From positions 1,426,001 to 1,490,000 of the forward strand of contig NZ_BROD01000001.1 of NCBI RefSeq assembly GCF_024345225.1: a stretch of 64,000 bases of DNA, in the 5' to 3' direction. The notes beneath the pieces are model-generated. The model was given only the letters and a program-made list of their open reading frames with translations, was not told the DNA's origin and did no database searches. Positions 9,370 through 17,137 of the stretch are shown in pieces. Made by a program: the position numbers and the translations under genes. This DNA comes from Clostridium sp. TW13. GTDB taxonomy: Bacteria > Bacillota > Clostridia > Clostridiales > Clostridiaceae. Within the stretch, counting starts at the first letter, position 1. Each line of letters starts with the position of its first letter.

Positions 9370-9389
9370 TTAGATAGCGTGCTATCTAA
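9370..9389. repeat. perfect 20-bp palindrome (candidate operator)
   Basis: TTAGATAGC-GT-GCTATCTAA: two perfect 9-bp arms with a 2-bp spacer. It lies 90 bp upstream of the GME-fold gene start and about 190 bp upstream of ytxC, with no T-run on either side, so it is not a terminator. Size and symmetry fit a dimeric helix-turn-helix repressor site, for example MarR-type; no regulator gene is adjacent. Confidence 0.6.
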
Positions 9390-9531
9390 GCAATCTACTT
9401 ACTTGATTAACTAAAAATATCAGTCGCATATTTGAATTTGTTATTTTAAGAAGCCTAGTATGTGATACTAATACTATAAGTTTAATAAAAAAAATCATTG
9501 TAATCAATGTCGAATTTGAGAATTTATTTTT

Positions 9532-9561
9532 TGAATACCTTTTTTTATTTTATACATACTA
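9532..9561 (+). promoter_or_regulatory. SigG-type sporulation promoter of ytxC
   Basis: TGAATA (9532-9537), 17-bp spacer, CATACTA (9555-9561). Both boxes match the known SigG consensus from Bacillus. Transcription would start about 8 nt before the ytxC ribosome-binding site. Confidence 0.65.
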
Positions 9562-9584
9562 TATGTATGAAAGGAGTGAGTGAG

Positions 9585-10475
9585 ATGCTACTGCTTAGAC
9601 TTGCATATGATGAGCAACATGACATCAGTGAAGACATACGTGAAATTAGCTTGTTTTTGAAGCAAAAAGGTGTCACTGTAGGTATTAGAGAAAGTATGGA
9701 GGGGAATACTAACATTGCCGCAATAGTTTGTGAAGATTCCATATATAGTGAAAAGCTACAGTCTTTGGTTAGTTTTTATTGCAGCAATATTTTATATAAA
9801 ATTGTAATTGAGGATTTTAAGAATAGAGAATTTTTAGAGTATGTAACAGAAAACTATTTTTTCTTAAATAGAGAAGAAATAATAGAGATTGAGAATAGGT
9901 GTATGAAAACATTATCTTCAAATGGTGTACTTTTAAATGATACAAGTGTATACTGCCTTAATATAGTAAATAATATAATAGACAAAATAAAAAATTGTGT
10001 GGAAGAACAGCATAATATTAACGTTGAAGGTTTTATAAGATTTAGAATGAAAGATTTGGTTGATGACATAGAATCTATAATAGATAAAGTAGTTGAAGAT
10101 TATATGGTGGAAAAAGAGTATAATGAGTTTATTAAATTACTAAAATATTTTGTTGATATACAAGATAGCAAGATAGATTTATTAAATATTGTTATGCTAA
10201 AAGATGGTGGATATGAATTATTTGATGAGGTAGGAAATAATATTTTTCAGGAGTTTGTGAATAGTATAACTGAACTTAAAGCTACAAATGCAGTTAAGGA
10301 AGAGGATATAATTATAAGTGGTCTTATAACTAATTCTCCTAAAGAAATAATAATTCACAATAAAGAAAATTGTAATAATAAAGAGTTTTTAAATACTATA
10401 GTAAGTGTGTTTGGAGACAGAGTGAAATATTGTGAAGGATGTAGTATTTGTATAAAAACACACATAAAAGTATAA
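9585..10475 (+). CDS. ytxC: putative sporulation protein YtxC
   Basis: A 296-aa protein of the YtxC family, found in endospore formers and usually just upstream of thrS or infC. It has no signal peptide; the middle is rich in Ile, Glu and Asn, and the C-terminus ends in a family-typical cysteine cluster, CEGCSIC, before the last eight residues. The ATG at 9585 is 7 bp after AAAGGAGTG; the in-frame TTG at 9507 is rejected because it lies upstream of the SigG-type promoter. Biochemical function is unknown. The promoter and position next to infC support a forespore role, which is inference. Confidence 0.85.
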   Translation: MLLLRLAYDEQHDISEDIREISLFLKQKGVTVGIRESMEGNTNIAAIVCEDSIYSEKLQSLVSFYCSNILYKIVIEDFKNREFLEYVTENYFFLNREEIIEIENRCMKTLSSNGVLLNDTSVYCLNIVNNIIDKIKNCVEEQHNINVEGFIRFRMKDLVDDIESIIDKVVEDYMVEKEYNEFIKLLKYFVDIQDSKIDLLNIVMLKDGGYELFDEVGNNIFQEFVNSITELKATNAVKEEDIIISGLITNSPKEIIIHNKENCNNKEFLNTIVSVFGDRVKYCEGCSICIKTHIKV

Positions 10476-10481
10476 AAGATG

Positions 10482-10513
10482 TTGACAGCTTAAATTATTC
10501 GTGATATTATAAT
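10482..10513 (+). promoter_or_regulatory. SigA promoter of the infC operon
   Basis: TTGACA (10482-10487) with TATTAT (10505-10510) at 17 bp; an overlapping TATAAT at 10508-10513 would give 20 bp. Confidence 0.78.
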
Positions 10514-10514
10514 A

Positions 10515-10632
10515 CACGTAGCAAGAAGAAACAGCCGTTTCTCACCTTACAGCCAAGGCTCGTTAGGTTAATAATCGTGGTAAATTATGAATTGCGATAA
10601 AAAGGACGGCATTAGCCGTCCTTTATTTTTTA
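10515..10632 (+). ncRNA. infC-rpmI-rplT leader (L20-type attenuator region)
   Basis: Roughly 115-nt untranslated leader. Its first half contains local pairings such as AGCC-AA-GGCT flanked by ACCT...AGGT (10541-10568), and it ends in a strong terminator at 10601-10632. In Firmicutes the leader of this operon is a known target of L20 autoregulation by premature termination. I infer the same here from position and the terminator, not from a covariance search. Confidence 0.65.
10601..10632 (+). terminator. attenuator terminator in the infC leader
   Basis: Perfect 10-bp GC-rich stem AAAGGACGGC / GCCGTCCTTT with an ATTA loop and an A/T-rich tail ATTTTTTA. It sits between the promoter and infC, so it must be read through for expression. 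Confidence 0.88.
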
Positions 10633-10669
10633 TAAATATAGAACAAAGCATCACTGGGAGGTGAATAAT

Positions 10670-11182
10670 ATTAGTAAAAATTTTTTGTTAAATGAAGAAA
10701 TAAGAGAAAAAGAATTAAGAATTGTAGGACATGATGGTGAACAATTAGGTTTAATGTCATCTAGTGAGGCATTAAAAATGGCTGAAGAAAAAGATATGGA
10801 TTTGGTTATGATATCACCTAGTGCAAAACCACCAGTTTGTAAAATAATGGACTATGGTAAGTTCATATATGAGCAAGCTAAAAAAGACAGAGAAGCAAAG
10901 AAAAAACAAAAAGTAGTAGATTTAAAAGAAGTGAGAGTTAGCCCTAAGATAGAAGAACATGACATCATGATTAAAGCAACAAATGCAAGAAGGTTTTTAC
11001 AAGAGGGCGATAAAGTTAAAATCACAGTAAGATTTAGAGGAAGAGAAGCAGATTATTCTCATGTTGGAAACAAAATCTTACAAAACTTTGCTGAGAAGTT
11101 AGCTGATGTTTCTACAATAGAAAAACCAGCAAAGCTTGAAGGTAGAAATATGATAATGATTTTAACTCCAAAAAAAGCATAA
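10670..11182 (+). CDS. infC: translation initiation factor IF-3 (AUU start)
   Basis: IF-3 binds the 30S subunit, prevents premature 50S joining and proofreads the start codon. The 170-aa protein has the N-domain ([20 protein letters not shown]), the basic linker [12 protein letters not shown] and the C-domain ending [15 protein letters not shown]. The Shine-Dalgarno GGGAGGTG (10656-10663) points to ATT at 10670 with 6-7 nt spacing. The nearest in-frame standard codon, GTG 10661, lies inside the Shine-Dalgarno itself. An AUU start is the classical autoregulatory device of infC. First gene of infC-rpmI-rplT; thrS is not next to it. Confidence 0.93.
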   Translation: MSKNFLLNEEIREKELRIVGHDGEQLGLMSSSEALKMAEEKDMDLVMISPSAKPPVCKIMDYGKFIYEQAKKDREAKKKQKVVDLKEVRVSPKIEEHDIMIKATNARRFLQEGDKVKITVRFRGREADYSHVGNKILQNFAEKLADVSTIEKPAKLEGRNMIMILTPKKA

Positions 11183-11202
11183 CTTGAGAGGAGGAAATTC
11201 AA

Positions 11203-11400
11203 ATGCCAAAAATGAAGACTCATAGAGGAGCAGCTAAAAGATTTAAATTAACAGGAACAGGTAAATTAAAGAGAGCTAAAGCTTTCAAAAGCCATATCTT
11301 AACAAAGAAAAGCGCTAAGAGAAAGAGAAACTTAAGAAAAACAGCTTATGTTTCAGTAGCTCAAGAAAAAACAATGAAAAAATTATTACCATATCTATAA
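11203..11400 (+). CDS. rpmI: 50S ribosomal protein L35
   Basis: The 65-aa, very basic L35 begins with the family signature [14 protein letters not shown] and carries the [17 protein letters not shown] core. It is part of the infC-rpmI-rplT operon, 20 bp after infC, with a GAGAGGAGG site before the ATG. Probably controlled through the L20 leader upstream of infC. Confidence 0.98.
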   Translation: MPKMKTHRGAAKRFKLTGTGKLKRAKAFKSHILTKKSAKRKRNLRKTAYVSVAQEKTMKKLLPYL

Positions 11401-11429
11401 TAGATTACGGAGTAGGAGGTTAGCACAAC

Positions 11430-11789
11430 ATGGCAAGAGTAAAGAGAGCAGTAAATTCTCGTAAAAATCATAAAAAGGTATTAAAGCTTGCAAAAGGTTA
11501 CTATGGTGGAAAGAGTAAACTTTTTAAGACAGCTAATGAATCAGTTATAAGAGCGTTAAGAAATGCTTACGTTGGAAGAAAGTTAAAGAAGAGAGACTAT
11601 AGAAGTCTATGGATAGCAAGAATAAATGCTGCAACAAGAATTAATGGATTATCATATTCAAAATTCATGAACGGTATGAAACTTGCAGGTATCGATATTA
11701 ACAGAAAGATGCTTTCAGAGATCGCTATAAATGATCCAAAGGCATTTGCTGATTTAGTAGAAGTAGCTAAAAAACAAATTAATGCTTAA
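11430..11789 (+). CDS. rplT: 50S ribosomal protein L20
   Basis: L20 is needed early in 50S assembly and in Firmicutes binds its own operon leader to repress it. The 119-aa sequence matches the family from [20 protein letters not shown] to [19 protein letters not shown]. Last gene of the infC operon, followed 9 bp later by an intrinsic terminator. Ribosome-binding site GTAGGAGG. Confidence 0.98.
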   Translation: MARVKRAVNSRKNHKKVLKLAKGYYGGKSKLFKTANESVIRALRNAYVGRKLKKRDYRSLWIARINAATRINGLSYSKFMNGMKLAGIDINRKMLSEIAINDPKAFADLVEVAKKQINA

Positions 11790-11798
11790 TTACAAATC

Positions 11799-11830
11799 AA
11801 ATGCGACTTAAAGGTCGCATTTATTTTTAT
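11799..11830 (+). terminator. intrinsic terminator of the infC operon
   Basis: Perfect 9-bp stem AAATGCGAC / GTCGCATTT (11799-11807, 11814-11822) with TTATTTTTA tail. Confidence 0.88.
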
Positions 11831-11904
11831 ATGCAGACATAAAAAATCAAGTTGAAATGGTTAAGAATAAAGTTTATTCCATAACTAAAATTGTGAGGTT
11901 AATA

Positions 11905-12690
11905 GTGTTAAAGATAGAAAGCAAAGAAAATAAACTTTTCAAGGATACAAAAAAATTAAAAGAAAAGAAATGGCGCATTAAGAATAAAAAGTATTTAATT
12001 GAAGGTGTAAGAATAGTAGAAGAAGCTATTAAAGCTAAGGTTAAAATTGATGCTATTTTCTTAGAAGAAGATTTAGAAGATGCTAGGATAAATGCGTTTT
12101 TGGAAGGTCAATCTTTTAATAGTTATGTTTTATCAAAAGAGTTATTTAAATCTTTGTGTTCAACAGAAGCTCCTCAAGGCATTATAGCTATTGTAGATTT
12201 ATCAAATAGTATAGAAAAGAAGAGTGGGAATTTTTATATATTAGCAGATAAGGTGCAAGATCCAGGAAATATGGGGACGATTATAAGAACAGCTCATGCA
12301 GCTAATGCTAAGGGTGTTATTATAACTAAAGGAACTGTTGATATATACAATGAAAAAACTATTAGATCTACTATGGGATCAATTTTTTATCTTCCTGTAA
12401 TTGAGGATCAAGATTTAGAATTCACAAAGAAATTAATTGATAATGGATATAAATTATTAGTTAGTGCGTTAGATGCTGAGAAAAACTTTTTTGAGGAAGA
12501 TTTAAGTGGAAGTTACATAATTGCTGTTGGCAATGAGGGCAATGGAGTTTCTGATGAAATAAAGGATTTAGCTACTGTAAAGGTGAAGATACCAATGCCT
12601 GGAGAGGCTGAATCATTAAACGTTTCTGTTGCCTGTGCAATAATGATATATGAAAAAGTTCGCCAAAATTTATCAAATGCTATTGAATAA
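11905..12690 (+). CDS. TrmH/SpoU-family RNA 2'-O-methyltransferase
   Basis: A 261-aa SPOUT methyltransferase that probably modifies a ribose in 23S rRNA or tRNA. An N-terminal substrate-binding domain (to about residue 95) precedes the knotted SPOUT domain with motif 1 (QDPGNMGTIIRTAHAA), motif 2 (AVGNEGNGVSDEI) and motif 3 (PMPGEAESLNVSVA, 230-243). GTG at 11905 is preceded by GAGG at 7 bp; the in-frame ATG at 11857 has no ribosome-binding site, so I prefer the GTG with some doubt. In clostridia this gene commonly lies between rplT and pheS. Confidence 0.87.
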   Translation: MLKIESKENKLFKDTKKLKEKKWRIKNKKYLIEGVRIVEEAIKAKVKIDAIFLEEDLEDARINAFLEGQSFNSYVLSKELFKSLCSTEAPQGIIAIVDLSNSIEKKSGNFYILADKVQDPGNMGTIIRTAHAANAKGVIITKGTVDIYNEKTIRSTMGSIFYLPVIEDQDLEFTKKLIDNGYKLLVSALDAEKNFFEEDLSGSYIIAVGNEGNGVSDEIKDLATVKVKIPMPGEAESLNVSVACAIMIYEKVRQNLSNAIE

Positions 12691-12711
12691 TGGTGAAACA
12701 ACTATTATAAT
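12683..12711 (+). promoter_or_regulatory. SigA promoter of the pheST T-box transcript
   Basis: TTGAAT (12683-12688), 17-bp spacer, TATAAT (12706-12711), overlapping the end of the upstream methyltransferase gene. Confidence 0.78.
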
Positions 12712-12717
12712 CAATAT

Positions 12718-12970
12718 ATATTGAATAAATTATCTGCTGTGAATGAGAGAGTAGGAGTAAATGACTTTTTAGGGAGAAGAAATCGTAGACTGAAAGTTTC
12801 TTTATAGAAATTTGCTTTGAAGTTCGCTCAGGAGTTCTGATTGTGAAGTTATATTAGCAGTCAGCGGTTAAATTCCGTTATATTAACTAAGAGAGCATGA
12901 AAATTATCATGCTAATTAGGGTGGTACCGCGATTTTTCTCGTCCCTTTTAGGGATGGGATTTTTTATTGC
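12718..12970 (+). promoter_or_regulatory. T-box riboswitch (phenylalanine) controlling pheS-pheT
   Basis: The T-box signature AGGGTGGTACCGCG is at 12918-12931, followed by a terminator hairpin (CGTCCC...GGGATG near 12940-12958, then ATTTTTTATT). Stem I starts with GAGAGAGTAGGAGTAA near 12745. The likely specifier is TTC at 12823-12825 in GAAGTTCGCTC, coding Phe, which fits the downstream gene. Uncharged tRNA-Phe would stabilise the antiterminator and allow pheST expression. Confidence 0.93.
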
Positions 12971-13000
12971 AAAAAATTAAGCATGGAAGGAGAAAATGCA

Positions 13001-14020
13001 ATGCAAAATAAATTAATGGAAATAAAAGAACTTGCTTCAAAAGAGCTTGAAGCAGTTAAAAATAGCTCAGAGATAGAAAATCTTAGAGTTAAATATCTAG
13101 GTAAAAAAGGTGAACTTACTGGAATATTAAGAGGTATGGGAAGTTTATCAGTAGATGAAAAACCTATCATAGGTAAATTAGCCAATGAAGTAAGATCTAA
13201 TATAGAAGAAAAAATAGATGCGATTACTAAAAAAATAAAAGAGAGCGAACAAAAAGAAAAATTAAGCAAGGAAGTTATTGATATATCACTTCCAGGAAAG
13301 AAAAAGATTATAGGAAAAAGACATCCGTTAGAATCTACTTTGAAGAGTATTGAAGATATTTTTATTTCAATGGGATTCACTATAGAGGAAGGTCCAGAAG
13401 TTGAATTAGATTATTATAACTTCGAAGCACTTAATATACCAAAGGATCATCCAGCAAGAAGTGAACAAGATACTTTTTATATCAATGATAATTTAGTTCT
13501 TAGAACTCAAACTTCACCAGTTCAAATTAGAGTTATGGAAAAGCAAGAACCACCAATAAAGATGATATCACCAGGAAAGGTGTTTAGATCTGATGCAGTG
13601 GATGCCACACATTCACCTATATTCTATCAAATGGAGGGTCTTGTAATAGACAAAGGGATTACTTTTGCTGATTTAAAAGGAACTCTAGAGTTGTTTGTTA
13701 AGAAGATGTTTGGAGAAAATGTTCAAACTAAATTTAGACCACACCATTTCCCATTTACTGAACCTTCAGCAGAAATGGATGCAAGTTGTTTTGTTTGTGG
13801 AGGTAAAGGATGTAAAGTATGTAAAGGTAGTGGCTGGATGGAAATTCTAGGCTGCGGTATGGTTCATCCTCAAGTTATTAAAAATTGTGGATTAGATCCA
13901 GAAGTATATAGTGGTTTTGCATTTGGTTTTGGTATAGACAGAATGGTAATGCTTAATTACGGTATAGACGATATTAGAGCTTTATATGAAAGCGATATGA
14001 GATTCTTAAAACAATTCTAG
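13001..14020 (+). CDS. pheS: phenylalanine--tRNA ligase alpha subunit
   Basis: The catalytic subunit of the alpha2beta2 enzyme that charges tRNA-Phe. Length is 339 aa. It has the N-terminal coiled coil, the class II motif 2 region ([19 protein letters not shown]), the Cys-rich insert [17 protein letters not shown] usual in bacterial PheS, and motif 3 GFGIDR (309-314). ATG 13001 is 7 bp after GGAAGGAGA; ATG 12983 is in frame but precedes that site. T-box controlled, cotranscribed with pheT 12 bp downstream. Confidence 0.98.
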   Translation: MQNKLMEIKELASKELEAVKNSSEIENLRVKYLGKKGELTGILRGMGSLSVDEKPIIGKLANEVRSNIEEKIDAITKKIKESEQKEKLSKEVIDISLPGKKKIIGKRHPLESTLKSIEDIFISMGFTIEEGPEVELDYYNFEALNIPKDHPARSEQDTFYINDNLVLRTQTSPVQIRVMEKQEPPIKMISPGKVFRSDAVDATHSPIFYQMEGLVIDKGITFADLKGTLELFVKKMFGENVQTKFRPHHFPFTEPSAEMDASCFVCGGKGCKVCKGSGWMEILGCGMVHPQVIKNCGLDPEVYSGFAFGFGIDRMVMLNYGIDDIRALYESDMRFLKQF

Positions 14021-14032
14021 GAGGGATTATTA

Positions 14033-16408
14033 ATGAAAGTACCATATACATGGCTAAAAGATTATGTAGATGTAAATATAGATGCAAAGGAATTAGGAGA
14101 TAGATTAACATTATCAGGTTCAAATGTAGAAGAGGTTGCAATATCAGGAGATACAATTCAAAATGTTGTTACAGGTTTAATAACAAAAATAGAAAAGCAT
14201 CCTGATGCAGACAAATTAAGTATATGCCAGGTTAATATTGGAGATGTAGAAATTCAAATAGTTACTGCAGCTACAAATATGAAGGAACAAGATATAGTGC
14301 CAGTAGCACTTCATGGAGCAGTACTTTTTGATGGAACAAAAATTAAAAAGGGTAAATTAAGAGGCGTAGTATCAAATGGAATGTTCTGCTCAGAAGAAGA
14401 ACTTGGAATAGCTGGGGATGAACCAGTACATGGTCTTCTAATTATGCCGAAGGATACACCTATAGGAAAAGATATCAAGGAAGTTCTTGGCTTAAATAAG
14501 GCTGTTATAGACCTAGAAATAACATCAAATAGACCAGATTGTTTAAGTATAATAGGTATGGCAAGAGAAACTGCTGCAACTTTAAACTTAAAATACAAAA
14601 TGCCTAACTTAGGCTTTGATGCTAAAAATAGTACTAACATAAATGATGAACTTAAAGTAAGCATAAAAGATGAACTTTGCAAAAGATATATGGCAAGAGG
14701 AGTTAAGAATGTTAAGATAGCTCCATCACCAGTTTGGATGCAGGATAGATTGAATGAAGCAGGGGTAAGACCAATAAATAATATAGTTGATATAACTAAT
14801 TTTGTTATGTTAGAAATAGGTCAACCAATGCATGCTTTTGATAGAAGAGAGATAAATTCAGGAGAAATAGTTGTAGAAAGAGCAACAGCAGGAGAAAAAT
14901 TTACAACTCTTGATGAAGTAGAAAGAGAATTGGATAATTCAGTTCTTTGCATAAAGGATGGCAATAAAACCATAGGTTTAGCAGGAATTATGGGAGGACT
15001 TAATTCTGAAATACAAGAAGATACAACAGAAGTTGTATTTGAATCAGCTAACTTCGAAGGAGTAAATATAAGAGTTAATTCTAAGAAGTTGGGCTTAAGA
15101 ACTGAAGCTTCTCAAAGATTTGAAAAAGAAATTGATCCTAATTTAGCACAACTTGCTATAGATAGAGCGTGTGCACTTGTAGTTGAGTTAGGTTGTGGAG
15201 AAATTATGCAAGGAACTATAGATATATATAATGATGTTAAGCCGGTTAAAACTATGACAGTTTCATCAACTTATATTAATGATTTCCTTGGTACAGATAT
15301 CAGTAAAGAGGATATGAAAGATTACCTAGATAGATTGGATTTATCAACTGAAATTCAAGGTGACAATCTTGTGATAACAGTGCCAACTTTTAGAATAGAT
15401 ATTGCTATAAAACAAGATATAGCTGAAGAAATTGCAAGAATTTATGGTTATGACAAGATACCAACAACTATAATAAAGACATCTACTCAAAGACAACCAA
15501 AGAATAGAAAACAATTACTAGATGATAAAATAGTAGATATAATGATAGCTTGTGGTTTAAATCAGTCAATTAGTTATTCATTTGTAAGTCCAAAGGTGTT
15601 TGATCTTGTGAATTTACCAGAAGATAGCAAGCTAAGAAATACTGTAAAGATAAAGAATCCGCTTGGCGAGGATTATAGTTTAATGAGAACTACTACAGTA
15701 CCATCTATGATGGAATGTTTAGCTAGAAACTATGCAAGAAATAATGAATATGCTTCATTGTTTGAAATAGGAAAAATATATATTCCAAATGAAGACGAAA
15801 CACAACTTCCTACTGAAAGAAACATTCTTACTATAGGTATGTATGGAAATGTAGATTACTTAGATATTAAGGGAGTTATGGATGATTTAATTGAAGAAAT
15901 AGGACTTCAAAAATATAACTTTAAGAGACAAATGGAAAACCCAATGTATCATCCAGGAAAAACTGCAGAATTATATTCAGGAAAAACTAAGGTTGCAGTG
16001 ATTGGAGAAGTACATCCAACAGTTTGTGATAATTATGGTGTAGGAACTGATTGCTACATAGCACAAGTTGACTTAGATGCATTATATGAAAATATAAATA
16101 CTAAGAAGTCATATACACCATTACCAAAGTTCCCAGCAGTAACTAGAGATATAGCTCTTTTAGTTGATGATGATATCTTAGTTCAAGAGATTGAAGAAAC
16201 TATAAGAAAAACAGGTGGACATTTAGTTGAAAAAACAACTCTATTTGATGTATATAAAGGAAAGCAAATACCTGAAGGCAAGAAGAGTATTGCTTATGCT
16301 ATTATCTATAGAGATCCATCTAAGACTCTTAAAGATGAAGAAATAAACAAGGTTCATGATAAGATTTTACGTGCATTAGAATTTAAATTAGGGGCGCAAC
16401 TTAGATAA
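14033..16408 (+). CDS. pheT: phenylalanine--tRNA ligase beta subunit
   Basis: The 791-aa beta subunit carries the tRNA-binding and editing functions. Domain order is as expected: an EMAP/OB-fold tRNA-binding domain (about 40-150), B3/B4 editing domain (about 210-385), B5 domain (about 410-475), a catalytic-like core, and the C-terminal ferredoxin-fold anticodon-binding domain (about 695-791, [20 protein letters not shown] onward). RBS AGGAGGG precedes the ATG. Full length, no disruption. Confidence 0.98.
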   Translation: MKVPYTWLKDYVDVNIDAKELGDRLTLSGSNVEEVAISGDTIQNVVTGLITKIEKHPDADKLSICQVNIGDVEIQIVTAATNMKEQDIVPVALHGAVLFDGTKIKKGKLRGVVSNGMFCSEEELGIAGDEPVHGLLIMPKDTPIGKDIKEVLGLNKAVIDLEITSNRPDCLSIIGMARETAATLNLKYKMPNLGFDAKNSTNINDELKVSIKDELCKRYMARGVKNVKIAPSPVWMQDRLNEAGVRPINNIVDITNFVMLEIGQPMHAFDRREINSGEIVVERATAGEKFTTLDEVERELDNSVLCIKDGNKTIGLAGIMGGLNSEIQEDTTEVVFESANFEGVNIRVNSKKLGLRTEASQRFEKEIDPNLAQLAIDRACALVVELGCGEIMQGTIDIYNDVKPVKTMTVSSTYINDFLGTDISKEDMKDYLDRLDLSTEIQGDNLVITVPTFRIDIAIKQDIAEEIARIYGYDKIPTTIIKTSTQRQPKNRKQLLDDKIVDIMIACGLNQSISYSFVSPKVFDLVNLPEDSKLRNTVKIKNPLGEDYSLMRTTTVPSMMECLARNYARNNEYASLFEIGKIYIPNEDETQLPTERNILTIGMYGNVDYLDIKGVMDDLIEEIGLQKYNFKRQMENPMYHPGKTAELYSGKTKVAVIGEVHPTVCDNYGVGTDCYIAQVDLDALYENINTKKSYTPLPKFPAVTRDIALLVDDDILVQEIEETIRKTGGHLVEKTTLFDVYKGKQIPEGKKSIAYAIIYRDPSKTLKDEEINKVHDKILRALEFKLGAQLR

Positions 16409-16480
16409 TCTATATTTAAAGTGGTGTAAAAAAGTGATAAAATTACACTAAGGATAATTTGATTGATAAGAGGTGTTAAA

Positions 16481-17059
16481 ATGGGAAATGTGGCTGTTAA
16501 AATAGATGGTATTGAGTACAATCTAAAGGGAGAAGAAGATGATAAGTATTTAAAACATTTAGTGACCTATGCAGAAAACAAAATGAATGAATTGAAAGAA
16601 AAAAATTCTAAACTATCAACTTCAGCGGCAGCAATGTTAACGGCTATAAACCTTGTAGATGAACTTTTTAAAGGCAATGAGGATTATAATGAATTATTGC
16701 AGAATTTTGAAGATTTAAAGAAGAATGAAGAAGAATTAAAAAAACAAGTTCAGGAACTCTTGCATGCAAATAAAGAGCTATCTGAAAATGAAAGTAAACT
16801 TCTAATAGAGATTGATGAATTAAAGTTAGATGAATCTTCAAAGAATTTGCAAAAAGAAAATGAAGCTTTACAAAAATCTTCTTTAGCGAATAAAGAGATT
16901 AAAGAAAAGTTGCTTAAAGAAAATAAAGAATTAAAGTTTCAGCTTAGATCAAGTAAATATAAGTTGATGGATGTAGAGCAGAAGTATCTAGATACACAAA
17001 TTAAATTAGCTAAGGCTATAAAAGATAAAAATCCATTGCTACAGATCCATATGGAGTAA
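16481..17059 (+). CDS. zapA: cell division protein ZapA-like, with long coiled-coil extension
   Basis: ZapA crosslinks FtsZ protofilaments at the division ring. Residues 1-70 match the ZapA fold (NVAVKIDGIEYNLKGEEDDK, then AAAMLTAINLVDELF). Typical ZapA is about 85-100 aa; this one is 192 aa because residues 75-180 form a continuous Lys/Glu/Leu-rich coiled coil. Such extended versions are known in clostridia. ATG 16481 follows AAGAGGTG; the in-frame ATG six codons earlier has no site. It stands alone, closed by the terminator at 17060. Confidence 0.85.
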   Translation: MGNVAVKIDGIEYNLKGEEDDKYLKHLVTYAENKMNELKEKNSKLSTSAAAMLTAINLVDELFKGNEDYNELLQNFEDLKKNEEELKKQVQELLHANKELSENESKLLIEIDELKLDESSKNLQKENEALQKSSLANKEIKEKLLKENKELKFQLRSSKYKLMDVEQKYLDTQIKLAKAIKDKNPLLQIHME

Positions 17060-17090
17060 AAAAAACCTGTCTTCTTGACAGGTTTTTTTT
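17060..17090 (+). terminator. intrinsic terminator after zapA
   Basis: AAAAAACCTGTC / GACAGGTTTTTTTT with a 5-nt loop, directly after the zapA stop. Confidence 0.93.
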
Positions 17091-17137
17091 AAAAGTATAT
17101 AGTTTTAAACAGAAGAGTGTACAGGAGAGATGAAAAA

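Larger units (their letters stand above)
9281..9584. other. 304-bp divergent intergenic region between the GME-fold gene and ytxC
   Basis: It contains the 20-bp palindrome (9370-9389), a possible SigA-like rightward promoter (TTGAAT 9432, N18, TAGTAT 9456), a small inverted repeat CATTG...CAATG near 9500, and the SigG-type promoter at 9532-9561. A rightward TTG-initiated frame through 9507-9584 is not taken as coding. Confidence 0.55.

Noticed and set aside
9507-9584. N-terminal extension of ytxC from TTG 9507
   Set aside because: It lies upstream of the SigG-type promoter and lacks a ribosome-binding site; ATG 9585 has an excellent one.
14311-14682. Open frame antisense to pheT
   Set aside because: Serine/proline/isoleucine-rich translation typical of the complement of a coding strand; pheT is intact on the other strand.
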